From: Plasmodiophora brassicae
Lineage: Eukaryota; Endomyxa: Phytomyxea; Phytomyxea; Plasmodiophorida
Direction of reading: 5' to 3'
Length of the DNA: 64,000 nt
Assembly (NCBI GenBank): GCA_036867785.1
Contig: CP145418.1
Coordinates: 1-64,000 of the forward strand
The translations under genes and the position numbers were made by a program. This document shows, piece by piece, positions 44,197 to 55,671 of the stretch; the stretch's first letter is position 1; each line of letters opens with the position of its first letter. Under the pieces are notes generated by a model. The model saw nothing but the letters and a program-made list of their open reading frames with translations. It searched no databases and was not told the DNA's origin.

Positions 44197-44825
44197 TCAT
44201 GCCGAGTGTGTGGGCAGGACGTGGCCGACGAGGCGGTCGACCGCGTGCGACACGCCCGGCATGTTCAGGAGCGGGCCGATGACGGGCAGGCTGCGCAGGA
44301 ACGTGACGATCACCGGGAAGAAGTTCCTGTGGGGAGGAGCGGTCAGCAGGGCGCGACACGGCCGGTGCAGGCGACGACGCGCGTCATCCATGATCCGTAC
44401 CCGAACAGGTTGATCATGCCGAACAGTTCGACGGCGATGCCGATGACGGGCCATCCGCAGAGGACCAGGGCGATGCCGCCCAGGAAGCAGCAGGTGCCCC
44501 GGATCTTGCCCTTGCGGTAGAAGAAGCGGGCCGTGTTGCGCACGCCAATGATCAGGATGACGCCGCACAGGAATAGGATCTACAGCGACCGGGACTGTTA
44601 CCGTCGGCGCCATCGCAGCACATTGGATGACGAGCGACGCGACCGCACGTACGTTGCCCATGGCTAGTAGGGCCTTGTCGAACAGGAGGAGGATGCCGAG
44701 CACAAGGAAGAGCGACCCGATGCCCGTCAGGCCGATGCCCAGTTCTGTGTGCGCGCGACACCAGCGTCAGCCCGACGTGGTCCAGTGTGGGGGGCGCCCA
44801 ACCTACTCCTATTGTCGCCGAGCAT
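44197..44825 (-). CDS. GOT1: GOT1, ER-Golgi vesicle transport membrane protein
   Basis: Four exons on the minus strand: 44825-44807, 44744-44653, 44579-44401 and 44326-44197; introns of 62, 73 and 74 bp; 139 residues, the usual length of this family. The first exon is only 19 bases (MLGDNR plus one base). The protein reads KLGIGLTGIGSLFLVLGILL, FDKALLAMGN, RNTARFFYRKGKIRGTCCFL, GGIALVLCGWPVIGIAVELF, NFFPVIVTFLRSLPVIGPLL, NMPGVSHAVDRLVG. It has four membrane segments, and FDKALLA, GWP and GxLLNxPG are family signatures. GOT1 acts in COPII-dependent and Golgi transport. Splice junctions were read by eye, and all phases match. Confidence 0.95.
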
Positions 44826-45168
44826 CTGCGCCCCTTATCTAGGGTATATATGAGGAGGGTGCGCGGCGCTGCGCCTGCGTGTGTGCGTGTGTGAGGGTGT
44901 GTGTGTGTGTGTGAGGGTGCGACGTCGCCCCCCTGGTGGTAGCAGCCGGTGATGAGCGCGCGCCCGCCTGTGTGTCTCTCTGTGTGTGTGTGTGCGTTGT
45001 CGGGAACGGCCGCACACTGGACCGGATCGACGCCCGGCCGGCCGCGCAAAATGCCTCGTCGTCGTCGCCGCCGCCGCTGAGTCGCCTGACCGCATTTTGC
45101 GGAGGGACGCCGCGCCCCCGATGCCACTGCCTCGTCGGCCGCGCGCGCACCCCTCACTCCTCGACGTA
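44826..45168. repeat. GT-rich spacer
   Basis: GT/TG microsatellite tracts lie at about 44877-44922 and 44970-45000. No gene is supported; GOT1's promoter lies at the left edge, with TATATATA at 44845-44852 on either strand. Confidence 0.6.
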
Positions 45169-45169
45169 T

Positions 45170-46710
45170 TCCGGTATTCCTCACCAGACAGGGATGGTCC
45201 GACGTAGAGGTAATCGAATTCGATAATCCGCATTGGGACGATCAGCCGACGGGTTCGACCCAAGCGGACGCGGAATGAGGGCGACATGTTTGGTGGGAAC
45301 AGTGGAAGACACTGGCGCACGAACGCCTCGGCGTCGCGCTTCATACCGCGCCAATAAAAACGGGCAGCTAGAGCCTGATAGGTGGTCCTCGACCTCCAGC
45401 TGCGCATTCTCATCGTCGCTCATTGCGGCTCGGCTGGACATCGTGCCATGGAGGCCACCTATCAGGCTCTAGGTAGCTGCCCGTTTCTATTGGCGCGGTA
45501 TGAAGCGCGACGCCGAGGCGTTCGTGCGCCAGTGTCTTCACTGTCTTCCCACCAAACATGTCCCGCGTCCGCTTGGGTCGAATCCGTCGGCTGATTGTCC
45601 CAATGCGGTTATCGAATTCGATTATCTCTACATCGGACCATCCCTGTCTGGTGACGAATACGTCCTTGTTACGCGGGACAAGATGATCAGTGGTTATGCC
45701 GACTTGTTTGCGACCACTACGCCAACTTCTCGGCACGCCGCCGACTCTCTGTTCGACTGGTTCACCCGTCTTGGTGTTGTCCACCTCTGGAGCAGTGATC
45801 GCGGTTCCTATTTCCTGAATCAGGTGATGGACGAACTTCGCCTGCTTATTGTTCATGGACCCACGCTGGTGTTGAGACCGCTAACCGTCACCTTCTCGCT
45901 ATCCTTCGCTCGTGGTGTTCAGAATTCCGGGTCCATTTCAAGGAATGGGCCACCTTCCTCCGGCTCCTACGCTACGCCCTGAACAACGGCATCAGTCCCG
46001 ATCCCCAGCTCGCCCCCATCGAGATCATGACGGGCCTTGCCCCGAGTTCTCCGCTCGACTCTATATATCTGGTCCCCGTTTCGCCAGGGGTATCTGGACA
46101 TTCCGGTTGACACTCAAGCCATGATCGATTCTGTACGAACCCTACGCGATTCGTTGCGCGACATGCACTCTGCCGTGACGGCTCAACGGGCGACCAACCA
46201 CGAACGTGCGGACGCTCATCGGGGGGCTCCTTCGCTCCACGTCATCGTTGGTGATTACTACCTGTACGCTGTCCCCACGCCGGGAGGGTCCTAACCTCAG
46301 TTTACTCTGGCGCGGGCCAGCCCGCGCTGTCGACACGCGCTCGGAGTACATCGCGCTCCCCCCTCCCCTAGAAAACCCTGTCGATGGCAGTGCCTTCGAC
46401 AAGGTTTTGTTCAACGCCTCCGGCCATATGCCGACACCGTTTTGAATGCCACCGAGGAGCTCGTCGACCAGATGGCCTTCCACGATATGGCATATGAGGT
46501 CGAGTCAGCCCTCGACATTCGCAAGGAAGCCCATCGCTGGCATCTGCTCAGGCATTGGCGCGGGTTCTCCGACGACTATGTCTCATGGGAGCCATACGCC
46601 TCCTTGCGGAAGGGCATTCCGCACGATTTACTGCATCTGTTCCGTACCTGCGCTCACCCGGACGCGGCTGCCCTGGGACATCGTCTCGCTCGCGAAACGG
46701 GCGAGTAGAT
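45170..46710 (+). mobile_element. Old Gypsy-type integrase/chromodomain fossil with inverted duplication
   Basis: The plus strand carries an H2C2 zinc region and integrase core similar to Ty3/Gypsy integrases (about 45440-45860) and, further on, a chromodomain-like end (HWRGFSDDYVSWEPYASL near 46550-46610). There is no reverse transcriptase, Gag or LTR, so only the 3' third remains, and it is broken in several places. The segment 45174-45395 is an inverted copy of about 45447-45660, so the zinc region occurs head to head on both strands. It is clearly older than the three elements at 8.9-30.6 kb. Confidence 0.75.
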
Positions 46711-47008
46711 GACATTAGACCAGCTCTTCGATGAGAAGGGTAATGTGGCGGCCTCCTGAACACGGCCTTCTTGGTGTTGTACGTCGGCAACCTACCGCCT
46801 CTCCTGCCATCTGCACATCAATGGGGCACACTGGCCGGCCGCCTTGGATCGTCCACGGTCGCCCCTCCGCTACTGGTCTGCCGTGTCCCGCTCAGAAGCC
46901 TGCCTGCAGTGTGTCGTCGAGCGCGCTCCTCCACAGATATGAGAGAGAGAGAAAGAGAGATATCGATCCAGGTAGCCGTACGCCGCGTCGGTCGGCATCC
47001 CGAGCGGC
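46711..47008. other. Spacer with a GA-rich microsatellite
   Basis: No gene is supported. A GAGAGAGAGAAAGAGAGA tract lies near 46940-46960, just upstream of the first RLLG-repeat gene. Confidence 0.5.
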
Positions 47009-48325
47009 ATGCCGCCGGACACGACGCCCGTCACGGCAGCAGGTGCACACCTGTCTAATTCGTCGTTGTCGTCAGCGCCGTCGGCCTTGTCGGCATCGGC
47101 CGGGCCATCGGCCCGCCTGCTCTGCCTGAATCGTGGGCGTCCCGGCAGTAAGGTCGCGGATCAGCAGGCCGCCCTGCGGGCGTGCGTCTCGGAACCTGCC
47201 CTGCGACGGGATCGGCCCGTGCCAGCGCCCTCCGACCGCCTGCTGGGTCGTCAGAAGATCGCCCCCGAAGAGCGCCCGGCGTCATTGCGCCCGCCCGCAC
47301 CGGTCGTCCCCGTACGACCACCTGATCCGCACATCAAGCCGCCTTCCGATCGTCTCCTGGGCAAGGCGCGCCTGGCGCCGGAGGACCGCCCGACGTCGCT
47401 GAAGGCGCCCGTCCCGATCGTTCCCGTACGTCGGGAGACGTCCGGCGACCGTCGCCAATGGAAACCGTCCGATCGGCTGCTGGGCCTGCAGAAGTTGCCG
47501 CCCGAGGACCGCCCGGCGTCGCTGCGCCCGCCGAGACCCATTGCCCCAGTGCCGGCGCCCGCACCCGATCCCGCGCCGCACGTCCGGCCGCCTTCCGACC
47601 GCCTGCTCGGCGCCAGGCGCGCCCTGCCCGACAAGGACCGCTCCGCCTGCCTGAAGCCGCATAAACCCGTCGTGCCCGTCCGACGCGGCGACGACAGTGC
47701 CGCTGCCAGGGTGCGGCCCCCATCTGATCGTCTCCTGGCGGCGGACAGGTGCCGCCCCGCACCGGCACCCGTCATGGGCGCCAAAGGCCCAGCTAGGCCG
47801 CCGTCCGAGCGCCTGCTTGGTGTCAAGAAGCTCAATGCGCGGGACCGCCCGGCATCATTTCAGGCGCCGGCACTCACGACACCGGTGCCTTCCCACGCGG
47901 GCGTAGGGGCGCATGCGCGTCCCCCATCTCAGCGCCTGCTTGGGGCTGCGGAAACAGACGAGGTCGACGTGGCGGCCCCGGCCGAGGTGAATGTTCCCCG
48001 AGAGAAGCCCCCGTCGGATCGCCTGCTGGGCGCTCATGTCAAGCTGCCTCCGGAGCAGCGCCCGGCGTCGTTGCGACCGCCGGTCCTGGTCAGGCCGGTA
48101 CCCTACACGCCGCCGTCCGCGAACGTGCCCGCACCCTCCGACCGATTGCTGCGCCTGCATCGTACCAGCACCGCCCAGGCAGATACGGCCGCGCCGGACG
48201 TGAATCCGCCCAGCGGCACGACAAAGCGGAACCCGTTCGCGTACCCGACCAGCATGCGACCCATCGTCGTCTACGTCAACATGACCGAGCTGTACAGGGA
48301 GACGCGAAGACAATACGTCTCATAA
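47009..48325 (+). CDS. RLLG-repeat protein 1, unknown
   Basis: 438 residues in one exon from the ATG at 47009. After a Ser/Ala-rich lead the protein consists of about nine imperfect units of 30-42 residues built on PPSDRLLG, a short variable stretch, PEDRPASLRPP and a Pro/Val-rich linker. It ends in RNPFAYPTSMRPIVVYVNMTELYRETR, matching the segment that closes the repeats in the next gene (NPFQSAVAWRSSTPSYLNMTEVYRQTR). I do not recognise a family. The regular Pro-rich units joined by basic residues recall microtubule-binding repeats of axonemal proteins, but that is only a resemblance. It lies 210 bp upstream of its relative, in the same direction, so the pair probably arose by tandem duplication. 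Confidence 0.8.
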   Translation: MPPDTTPVTAAGAHLSNSSLSSAPSALSASAGPSARLLCLNRGRPGSKVADQQAALRACVSEPALRRDRPVPAPSDRLLGRQKIAPEERPASLRPPAPVVPVRPPDPHIKPPSDRLLGKARLAPEDRPTSLKAPVPIVPVRRETSGDRRQWKPSDRLLGLQKLPPEDRPASLRPPRPIAPVPAPAPDPAPHVRPPSDRLLGARRALPDKDRSACLKPHKPVVPVRRGDDSAAARVRPPSDRLLAADRCRPAPAPVMGAKGPARPPSERLLGVKKLNARDRPASFQAPALTTPVPSHAGVGAHARPPSQRLLGAAETDEVDVAAPAEVNVPREKPPSDRLLGAHVKLPPEQRPASLRPPVLVRPVPYTPPSANVPAPSDRLLRLHRTSTAQADTAAPDVNPPSGTTKRNPFAYPTSMRPIVVYVNMTELYRETRRQYVS

Positions 48326-48535
48326 GGCGCGCCTATAATATTGATATACGTAACCGGGCGGGCGCAGTGCTGTGCCAACCAATGTCGGATGCGAACACCC
48401 CACGCTCATGTCGATATTCCTGGTCGTCCCCCTATGCAGGTACGGTGCGACGATCGGTGCAATCGGACCCTGGTGGTGGTGCGCTGCTGCCTATTCCGTA
48501 CGGGTTGGCCCCACCAACACACACGACGGCCTGCC

Positions 48536-51500
48536 ATGCCCGCATCCGTCCGGTCTCGGCCAGCAGCGTCGTCGTCCGCTGCTGCCAGGAGCACCCGTCC
48601 GCCCTCGGATCGTCTGCTTGGCAAGCAGACGGTCTCGGGTCCGGACCGTCCCGCGGCGCTCAACCAGCCAGCCCCTGACGTCGCACGCAGGCGGGATCGT
48701 ACGGCGACGGATCCGGTGCCCAAAGGCAAACCGCCATCGGATCGCCTCCTCGGGGCGCATACGCTCGCACCCGAGGATCGCCCCGCGTCTTTACGGGCGC
48801 ACGCACCCAAGAGACCGGCCGTCAAATTCCAGCCCAGTGCCCCGAAAGGGCCGCCGCCCTCGGAGCGCCTCCTCGGTGCCGCTGAGCTTGCACCAGAGGA
48901 ACGCCCGGCGTCGCTGCGCCCGCATGCGCCCGTCAAACCCGCGCCCTTCGTGCCAAAGACATCGAAGTTCGCTGCACCATCGCAACGTCTGCTGGGTGCC
49001 GTTGAGCTCGCCCCCGAAGAGAAGCCGGCGTCGCTGCGCCCGCACGCGCACGCCAAGCCCGCGCCGTTCGTGCCAAAGACATCGAAATTCGCTGCGCCAT
49101 CAAATCGTCTGCTGGGTGCCGTTGAGCTCGCCCCCGAAGAGAAACCGGCTTCGCTGCGTCCGCACTCGCCGGCTAAACCCGCGCCCTTCGTGCCAAAGAC
49201 ATCGAAATTCGCTGCGCCATCAAATCGTCTGCTGGGTGCCGTTGAGCTCGCCCCCGAAGAGAAGCCGGCGTCTTTGCGCCCGCACGCCCCCGCCAAGCCC
49301 GCGCCATTCGTGCCAAAGACATCGAAATTCGCTGCGCCATCAAATCGTCTGCTGGGTGCCGTTGAGCTCGCCCCCGAAGAGAAACCGGCTTCGCTGCGTC
49401 CGCACTCGCCGGCTAAACCCGCGCCCTTTGTGCCCAAGACATCGAAATTCGCTGCGCCATCAAATCGTCTGCTGGGTGCCGCTGAGCTCGCCCCCGAAGA
49501 GAAGCCGGCGTCGTTGCGCCCGCACTCGCCGGCTAAACCCGCGCCCTTCGTGCCAAAGACATCGAGATTCGCTGCCCCATCGCAACGTCTGCTGGGTGCC
49601 AACGAGCTCGCCCCCGAAGAGAAGCCGGCATCGCTGCGCCCGCATTCGCCCGCCAAGCCCGCGCCCTTCGTGCCCAAGACATCGAATTTCGCTGCGCCAT
49701 CAAAGCGACTGCTGGGCGCCACAGTCCTCGCCCCCGAAGAGAAGCCGACGTCGCTGCGTCCGCACTCGCCCGCTAAGCCGGCGCCCTTCGTGCCCAAGAC
49801 ATCCAAGTTCGCTGCGCCATCAAACCGTCTGCTGGGTGCCGTTGAGCTCGCCCCCGAAGAAAAGCCTGCCTCGCTACGCCCGCATTCGCCCGCCAAGCCC
49901 GCGCCGTTCGTGCCGAGCACGGCCAAGTTCGCTCCGCCCTCGGAACGCCTGCTGGGTGGCCGACAGCTATCGCCCGAGGATCGCCCCGCCTCGCTGCAGC
50001 GTGCCCACTCGCCACGTCGCGTACAGTTCGTGCCGAACGTTCCCCAGGGGCCGCCGCCGTCCGACCGCCTGCTCGGGCGTACACGCACCGTCGTCGACCG
50101 GCCGGCTGACCGACCAGCAAGCTCGCAGCGCGCCCGCTCGCCTGCTAGGCCAGCGCCAAACACGGCCGCCACGCCCAGGCTTGCATCGGCCCGAGTTCAG
50201 GGCTCCGGCTCACGTGCCGGTGCACACGCACCCGACGGCATCAACGGCGCCAGGGTGTCGCGTGCCAGCAACCGGCCCGTGTCGGCACGCCGGCATCCAG
50301 ACAGTGCGGGTCCAGGTGAGGGGCGTCGCCGGCCGGGCAGCGCTAGCGCCAGGCCGGCGACGGCGTCGGGTCGTCGGAACCCGTTCCAGAGCGCCGTCGC
50401 CTGGCGATCCAGCACGCCCTCCTACCTGAACATGACCGAGGTGTACCGACAGACACGTGCAGAGCATGCCAACGACGACGACGACAGCGACGACGGCGAC
50501 GACGACGAATGTGATGGCGGATGTGCGGGCGAGCATCGGCGGCGCCGTCAAGGACGCGCCCCGACGCCGATGCACGCCGACTTCCTGCGCCGGGCCGAGC
50601 GCCTGCATGCCCAGACGCCGACGATGGACGCGAATGCGGCGTACGCCCGCCTGTGCAACCGGCTGATGGCCGGCGTCAAGGGTGAAACCGCCAAGGCGGC
50701 CAAAGCGTTCGCCAAGTTCGACCTGTCCCGGTGCGGGCAGATCGACTATGAGTTGTTCCGCAGCGCCATCGGCCTGACCGGCCTGGCCGACATCACTGAG
50801 GACCATGTAGGACGGTCGACGTTGGTGTGCCGTGCCATGCCAGGCGAGTCGCTGACGACGCGAGCAGATGCTGGCCATGTTCCGACGCCTGGACCGATCC
50901 GGGCGCGGGTACATCACCATGGCCGACTTCCAGTCCGGCATCGTCGAGCAGGTCGGCGCGATGCACTTCTCGAACGGGGCCGACAGGCCGCAATTCCAAA
51001 CGGTGGCACCCGCGGCGCGCTTGGGGCCAGGGGGGTCGCCGATCTGCTGATCTCTGCTGTCCAACGCAGATTGCACCGGCGGTCCCATCCAGCGACCTGC
51101 GCGCCGTCCTGCAAGAGCGCATCCGCCAGCGCCGGTCCAGCAGCCACGCCCTGGCCGACACGTTCCGGATGTTCGCCCCGAACCGCGACGGCATCGTCAC
51201 GCTCGACCGATTCCGACAAGGTGCCGTCGTTCGGTTGCATCGCGACCCGGGGGCGCAGCTGACCCGTCCGTTGGGGGGCGCGTACAGGCCTGACGGCGCT
51301 GGGCGTCAGCACCCATCCGGACAGCAGTGCGGCCCTGTTCGAGCAGGTGCGCGAGCCGGGCCGCCCCGGGTTCACCTTCGATCGCTTCTGCGCCCACATC
51401 CTGCAGGAGCCCGTCCTGGACGCTCACGCCCAGGTACGGGCGGCGCTCCCGAGGACCCATCGGCAGCGAGTGACGTCGTTTGCAACGCGGGCCAGGCCGG

Positions 51501-54144
51501 GTTCGTGTCGACGCTGGACCCGTACGTGCCACGGGACGCCCGCGTCGTCATCCAGGACTTCTCCGGGCGCCAGAAATCCCTCGACGCCATCTGCGACCTG
51601 CTGCGCGACAAGATCACACAAAAGTCGACGACGTCGTTCGGCCTGCGACACGCCTTCCAGTACTATGCCGCCGGTACGTGCCTTCGCCGGCAGCACCCAG
51701 CGGCGCGCGTGCCGACACCGTGTGTGCCTGCCCCGCGTCAGATGCCACGCACACGATCGATTTCGACAATTTCGTGAAGGTGCTCGGCAACCTGGGCCTG
51801 AACCTGGGCGACAATGTCAGTGTGGATATGCTCATTCGGCAGCGTCCGGTTTCGTTCGCCGTTGTCGCTGACGAGGGCGCTCCCTGCGGGCACAGGACGC
51901 CAGGACGCTGTTCAACCAGTTCGCGTCGGGCCGGGACCGCATCGACTACGATGAGTTCCTGCGGTCGTTGCTGCACAGCGACGGGCAGTCGCCGGCGTCG
52001 ACGAACAACATCGTCGACCAGATGGGGAGCAGCGTGCACCGGCAGCCGGTGCGGCGCGCACGGGCACGCAGCGCCCCGCTGTACAGAAACCAGTACCAGG
52101 GCAGCGCGACTCCCCCGATCCAGGTCATCGCCTACGCCATTGGTATGGCGGGACGCTGGCGGTCGCTCTGCTGCCGCTGCTGCTGACCGTACGGTGCGTT
52201 GCCGGCCAGGGTGCCGCCCTCGTGGCCTGTACAACCACCTGCGCGCCTTCAAGGCCTTCAAACGGAACTCGGCGAACGAGATCACCAGGGCCGACTTCAC
52301 CTACCGTCTCAGGCACCAGCTCGCGCTGACCAAGGCCATCCTGTCGACGGCCGACATCAACGACGTGTTCGACACGCTCGACGCCGATGGGAACGGTGCG
52401 CGCCGAGACATCGACCGCCATCCGACGGCAACCGTTCGATCTGAACGCCTCGGTGCCCGGCAGGCGCCCTGAGTCACAACGAGTTCCAGGCGCTGATGAA
52501 CCTGAACGAGCACAACGAACTGTCGCTGCCCCTGAAATCGGAGAAACCCGACCTGAAGGCCCCCGTTGTGCCACGGCCGTTCTCCCGCGGCGAGCTCGAG
52601 ACGCAGCAGATCCTCATCGACAAGGTCAAACAGAAATGCATCGGGTACGGCCTGGGTCGCCCGAACCGTCCCCGTCGCAGGCTAAGCGGGTCGTCTGCGC
52701 GCCGACAGTCTCAACCAGCTGAAGCGGTCGATCGGGCTGGATTGCGCGACAAGGTCCATCCAGGAGATCGACTTTGAACAGTTCGTCCAGCTGTGCAACA
52801 AGCTCGACATGGGCGTATCCAGACAGGTCCAACGCGCGCTGTTTGCTTTGCCGACGATCGTCGTGCACCGGGGCCTGACCCGCGGTACTGACTCTCTCTC
52901 TCTCTCTCTCGCAGAGCATGCTGCGTCTGTTCAACAAGTTCAAATCGGACCCGGCCAGCAACGCCATCGACTACGACCGGTTCATGAACACCCTCGCCAA
53001 GGAAGGATTCGATCCGACCGTAGGGGAGCACCATATTCTCGTCCGGCGCCCTGGATTGGCTAACGGCGCGCCCCCTTGGCACGACACAGGCGGGCCTGGC
53101 GGGACAGTTCGCCGAGCGCGAGCTTCGCGTCGCCCGGCAACCCAATGTACGAGCGACTCGCCGGGCTATATATGTGCTGTGTACGCGAGACCAATGTTGT
53201 TCTGATGCGACGACCCTGTGCCCGCAGTTGGACATCTCGTCGTCGGCCGTCGACGTCGACTACATCATTCGGGACAAGCTGACGAGTCGGGCGCACGGGC
53301 GCCCCCGCCTGCTGCGCGCCTTCCGCGTCTTTGACACGGACGGCAGCGGCCAGCTCGAGTTCGATGAGTTCGCCATGGGGTGTCGCCGCCTCGGCATCCA
53401 GCTCAACGAACAGGTGCGTCCGCTGTCGTTGTGGCCATCGCGTCGCCGTTCGGCAGTACGCTGACGGCCGGCCGGCTGGCGTCGTCCAGGACCTGCTGAA
53501 GGTGTTCCAGTCGTACGCGGCGCCGGGTACCGCCGCCATCGACTATCACAAGTTCGTCGAGCGCGTCCTCCAGGAGCAGACCTGCGAGGTACGCCTGCGT
53601 TGATTATATCGATGCGCCCGGATGTCGTAGGGCGGGGCCAGCACTGACGACCCTTCCGCCGACAGGGCCTTGCTCTGGAGTGCTACCGAACCAATGCCTC
53701 CATACGTCGCCTGCAACAGATCCGGTATGGGCGCCGCCGGACGCGCCCCTGCGGCTCGCATGGCATTGACCGGCGGGCGATGAACGCTGTGTCCGCACAG
53801 GCAGGCGCACGACGACGAACGACGGCGGCAGCGTGCGCTGTCGGCCAAGGACCTGGAAGTCGGGTTCGACAAGCAGCGCCTGGCGCAGGCCCTGTCGGCA
53901 CGGGCGCCAGCACCACCAGACCGGCCGCCATCGCGCATCACCTTCCCCGAGTTCGCCGAGCGCCTGCGCCAAACGGACCACTTCCTGTCGGGCCAGGTCC
54001 GGTCATCCCGCGCGCTCGCCTGCCCACGATCTGACCAGCGGTCGCACCCGCCAGGAATCGCGGGTCCTGTTCGAGGCGCACAAAGACCAACAGACCGGGC
54101 GCGTCGAGTACGAACGATTCCTGCAGCGCATGGTCAATACATGA
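48536..54144 (+). CDS. RLLG-repeat plus EF-hand array protein, multi-exon
   Basis: The first exon (48536-50806, 757 codons) begins MPASVRSRPAASSS and contains thirteen RLLG units; units 3-11 are a regular 40-residue (120-bp) array of APSNRLLGAVELAPEEKP, ASLRPHSPAKPAPFVPKTS. After SYLNMTEVYRQTR and an acidic stretch comes FDLSRCGQIDYELF, the first of many EF-hand-like units. Intron 1 is 50807-50867; about a dozen more short introns follow, so later boundaries are approximate. EF-hand-like blocks include LDRSGRGYITMADF, PNRDGIVTLDRF, TIDFDNFVKVL, RIDYDEFLRSL, EIDFEQFVQLC, AIDYDRFMNTL, VFDTDGSGQLEFDEFAMG and RVEYERFLQRM. Only the DTDGSGQLEFDE loop is fully canonical. Such long, mostly degenerate EF-hand arrays resemble EFCAB6 of cilia and flagella. 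The N-terminal array is not part of EFCAB6 as I know it. Confidence 0.8.
49081..49500 (+). repeat. Near-identical 120-bp coding minisatellite
   Basis: The units starting near 49081, 49201, 49321 and 49441 differ at only a few bases over 120 bp, far less than the outer units. This points to recent expansion or homogenisation within the first exon. Confidence 0.9.
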
Positions 54145-54362
54145 TGGACACGGGGGTTGGGTAGCGCCTAGCAAGTCCCCAGGATCGATGATTGTGTGCA
54201 GGTGGGTTGGCGCCATCCGTTGTCTGGGGTGGCTTCCTCCGCAGAGGGGTGACGTGACGCTGTGCGCAGTCGGCGCTGCGCAGTGTCGGACGAGGCGAGA
54301 CGCGGCGGGCGACCCCCTCCCCCAGACGCGCGCGCTCGACAGTACCCTTGTTGGATACACCA

Positions 54363-55338
54363 ATGGACGTTGTCGTCGTCGCCCATGCGGCCACCGGCAA
54401 CGGGGACGGTGCCGCCCAGGGGCAGCAGGGCGACCACATGTCGATCGTGACGCTGCCGCATCCAGCATCAGGTGCGGCATGTGCGCGTGGGAGCGCGGCG
54501 CCCAGGACTGACCACCGTCATCATCGACGATCCAGGGCAGGCGGCCGTGTTCCTCAGCTCGGGCGTGGACCTGTTCGAGGTCAACGCCGTCGACCAGACG
54601 CCGTCGTCCTGGATCCTGCAGGACGATGTCGTGTCGTGCCGCCCGACGCTGCTGATGGCGACCCGCATCGACCCGCTGCTGATCGCCCTGCCCCTCCTGC
54701 AACGGGGTCGCCAACATGTAGGCGCGTGCACCCCGCCGGCCACACGCCCGCCCAGCTGACCTTGTACGTCCAGTCCCGGTCGCTGTTCGTGCCCGCCGAC
54801 CAGATCGTGTCGGACGACGACGCCGGGTCGCTGTGTGCGTTGCAATCGCACGCCCACTGCGACCTGTCGGTGCTGTGCGACTCGGGCCCGCAGGGCACCC
54901 TGCGCCTCCACGACGACAAGGTCGCCGCATGGCTGGCCCGCAAGGTCGACCGCCTGCGCCCCAGCCTGCCGTCGCTGGTCGACGCCGTCGGCCTCGTCTG
55001 CGACTACGTCGACGCGTTCTGGCACGACGCCGTCCTCAAACGGTACGACCTGCCCGTCGACACACTGCTGCGTCATGGGCGACCTGCCGCGCCGGCGTCG
55101 TCGTCCGCCGACCCCGTCACCGTGTCGGGCGACGTCGACACGTCGAAGCCGACGGCGGGCACCCGAAGCAAGGTACCCGGCATCCACGATTACCACGGCA
55201 GGCTCTGACTCGTGCGTTGGCCAGGTGGCGGGGAAACCCGCCAAGTCGATCGGGAAGAGGAGCCGGGCCGCGCAGAACCTCGCCAAGGTCGACACGTCGT
55301 CGATGCGGTCGCTGCGGTCGTACTTTGGCAGCCGGTGA
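54363..55338 (+). CDS. RNASEH2B: Ribonuclease H2 subunit B
   Basis: Exons 54363-54471, 54536-54717, 54774-55172 and 55225-55338; introns of 64, 56 and 52 bp; 267 residues. Family features in order: IVTLPHPASG; a DLFEVNAVDQTPSSWILQDD strand region; ATRIDPLLIALPLLQ (the DPLFLLLPYL motif of the triple barrel); LVCDYVDAFW in the helical part; and a C-terminal RAAQNLAKVDTSSMRSLRSYF that matches the human end ([21 protein letters not shown]) closely. The SSMRSLRSYF end is a PIP-box for binding PCNA. Subunit B is a scaffold of the RNase H2 complex that removes ribonucleotides from nuclear DNA. The phases at all junctions agree. Confidence 0.94.
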
Positions 55339-55671
55339 TGACGCGCGCGCGCCCGTCACTGTCCATGTGCAATATACGTGCCTGCCTGCGCTCTCGAACG
55401 TTCTGGATCGTGACGTGTCGGGTCCCCAACGTCGCCCTATTCCCTGGTCCCCCATTAGGAGGCGCGCAGGTTGTCGGCAGGCGCTCCCCCCGCTCACACA
55501 CACACACACATGTTGCGTCACTCGCTGAGAACACGTATCGGGGGGCGTCGGACGCAGTGTGAGTCACGACCGCGCTGATCATGGGCCCCGGTGTCGGTGC
55601 TGATCGTTGGGCTGCGTCTGCTCGTCCAGGGGCCATACCTATATCTCGTTAGGCGCCTATTATTCGTCGTC

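Noticed and set aside
42743-44359. 538-codon minus-strand frame opposite the coiled-coil gene
   Set aside because: Extremely Arg/Ser/Ala/Cys-rich, ignores the introns of the plus-strand gene and overlaps GOT1; a shadow frame in GC-rich DNA.
48406-50172. 588-codon minus-strand frame opposite the RLLG repeats
   Set aside because: Mirror of the 120-bp coding repeat. The plus strand has the sensible protein and continues into EF-hands with proper splice sites.
52885-52915. CT repeat as a stand-alone microsatellite element
   Set aside because: It is the polypyrimidine tract just before a CAG splice acceptor of the EF-hand gene.
53160-53175. TATATATG near 53165 as a promoter
   Set aside because: It lies between EF-hand exons of one gene, within an intron.
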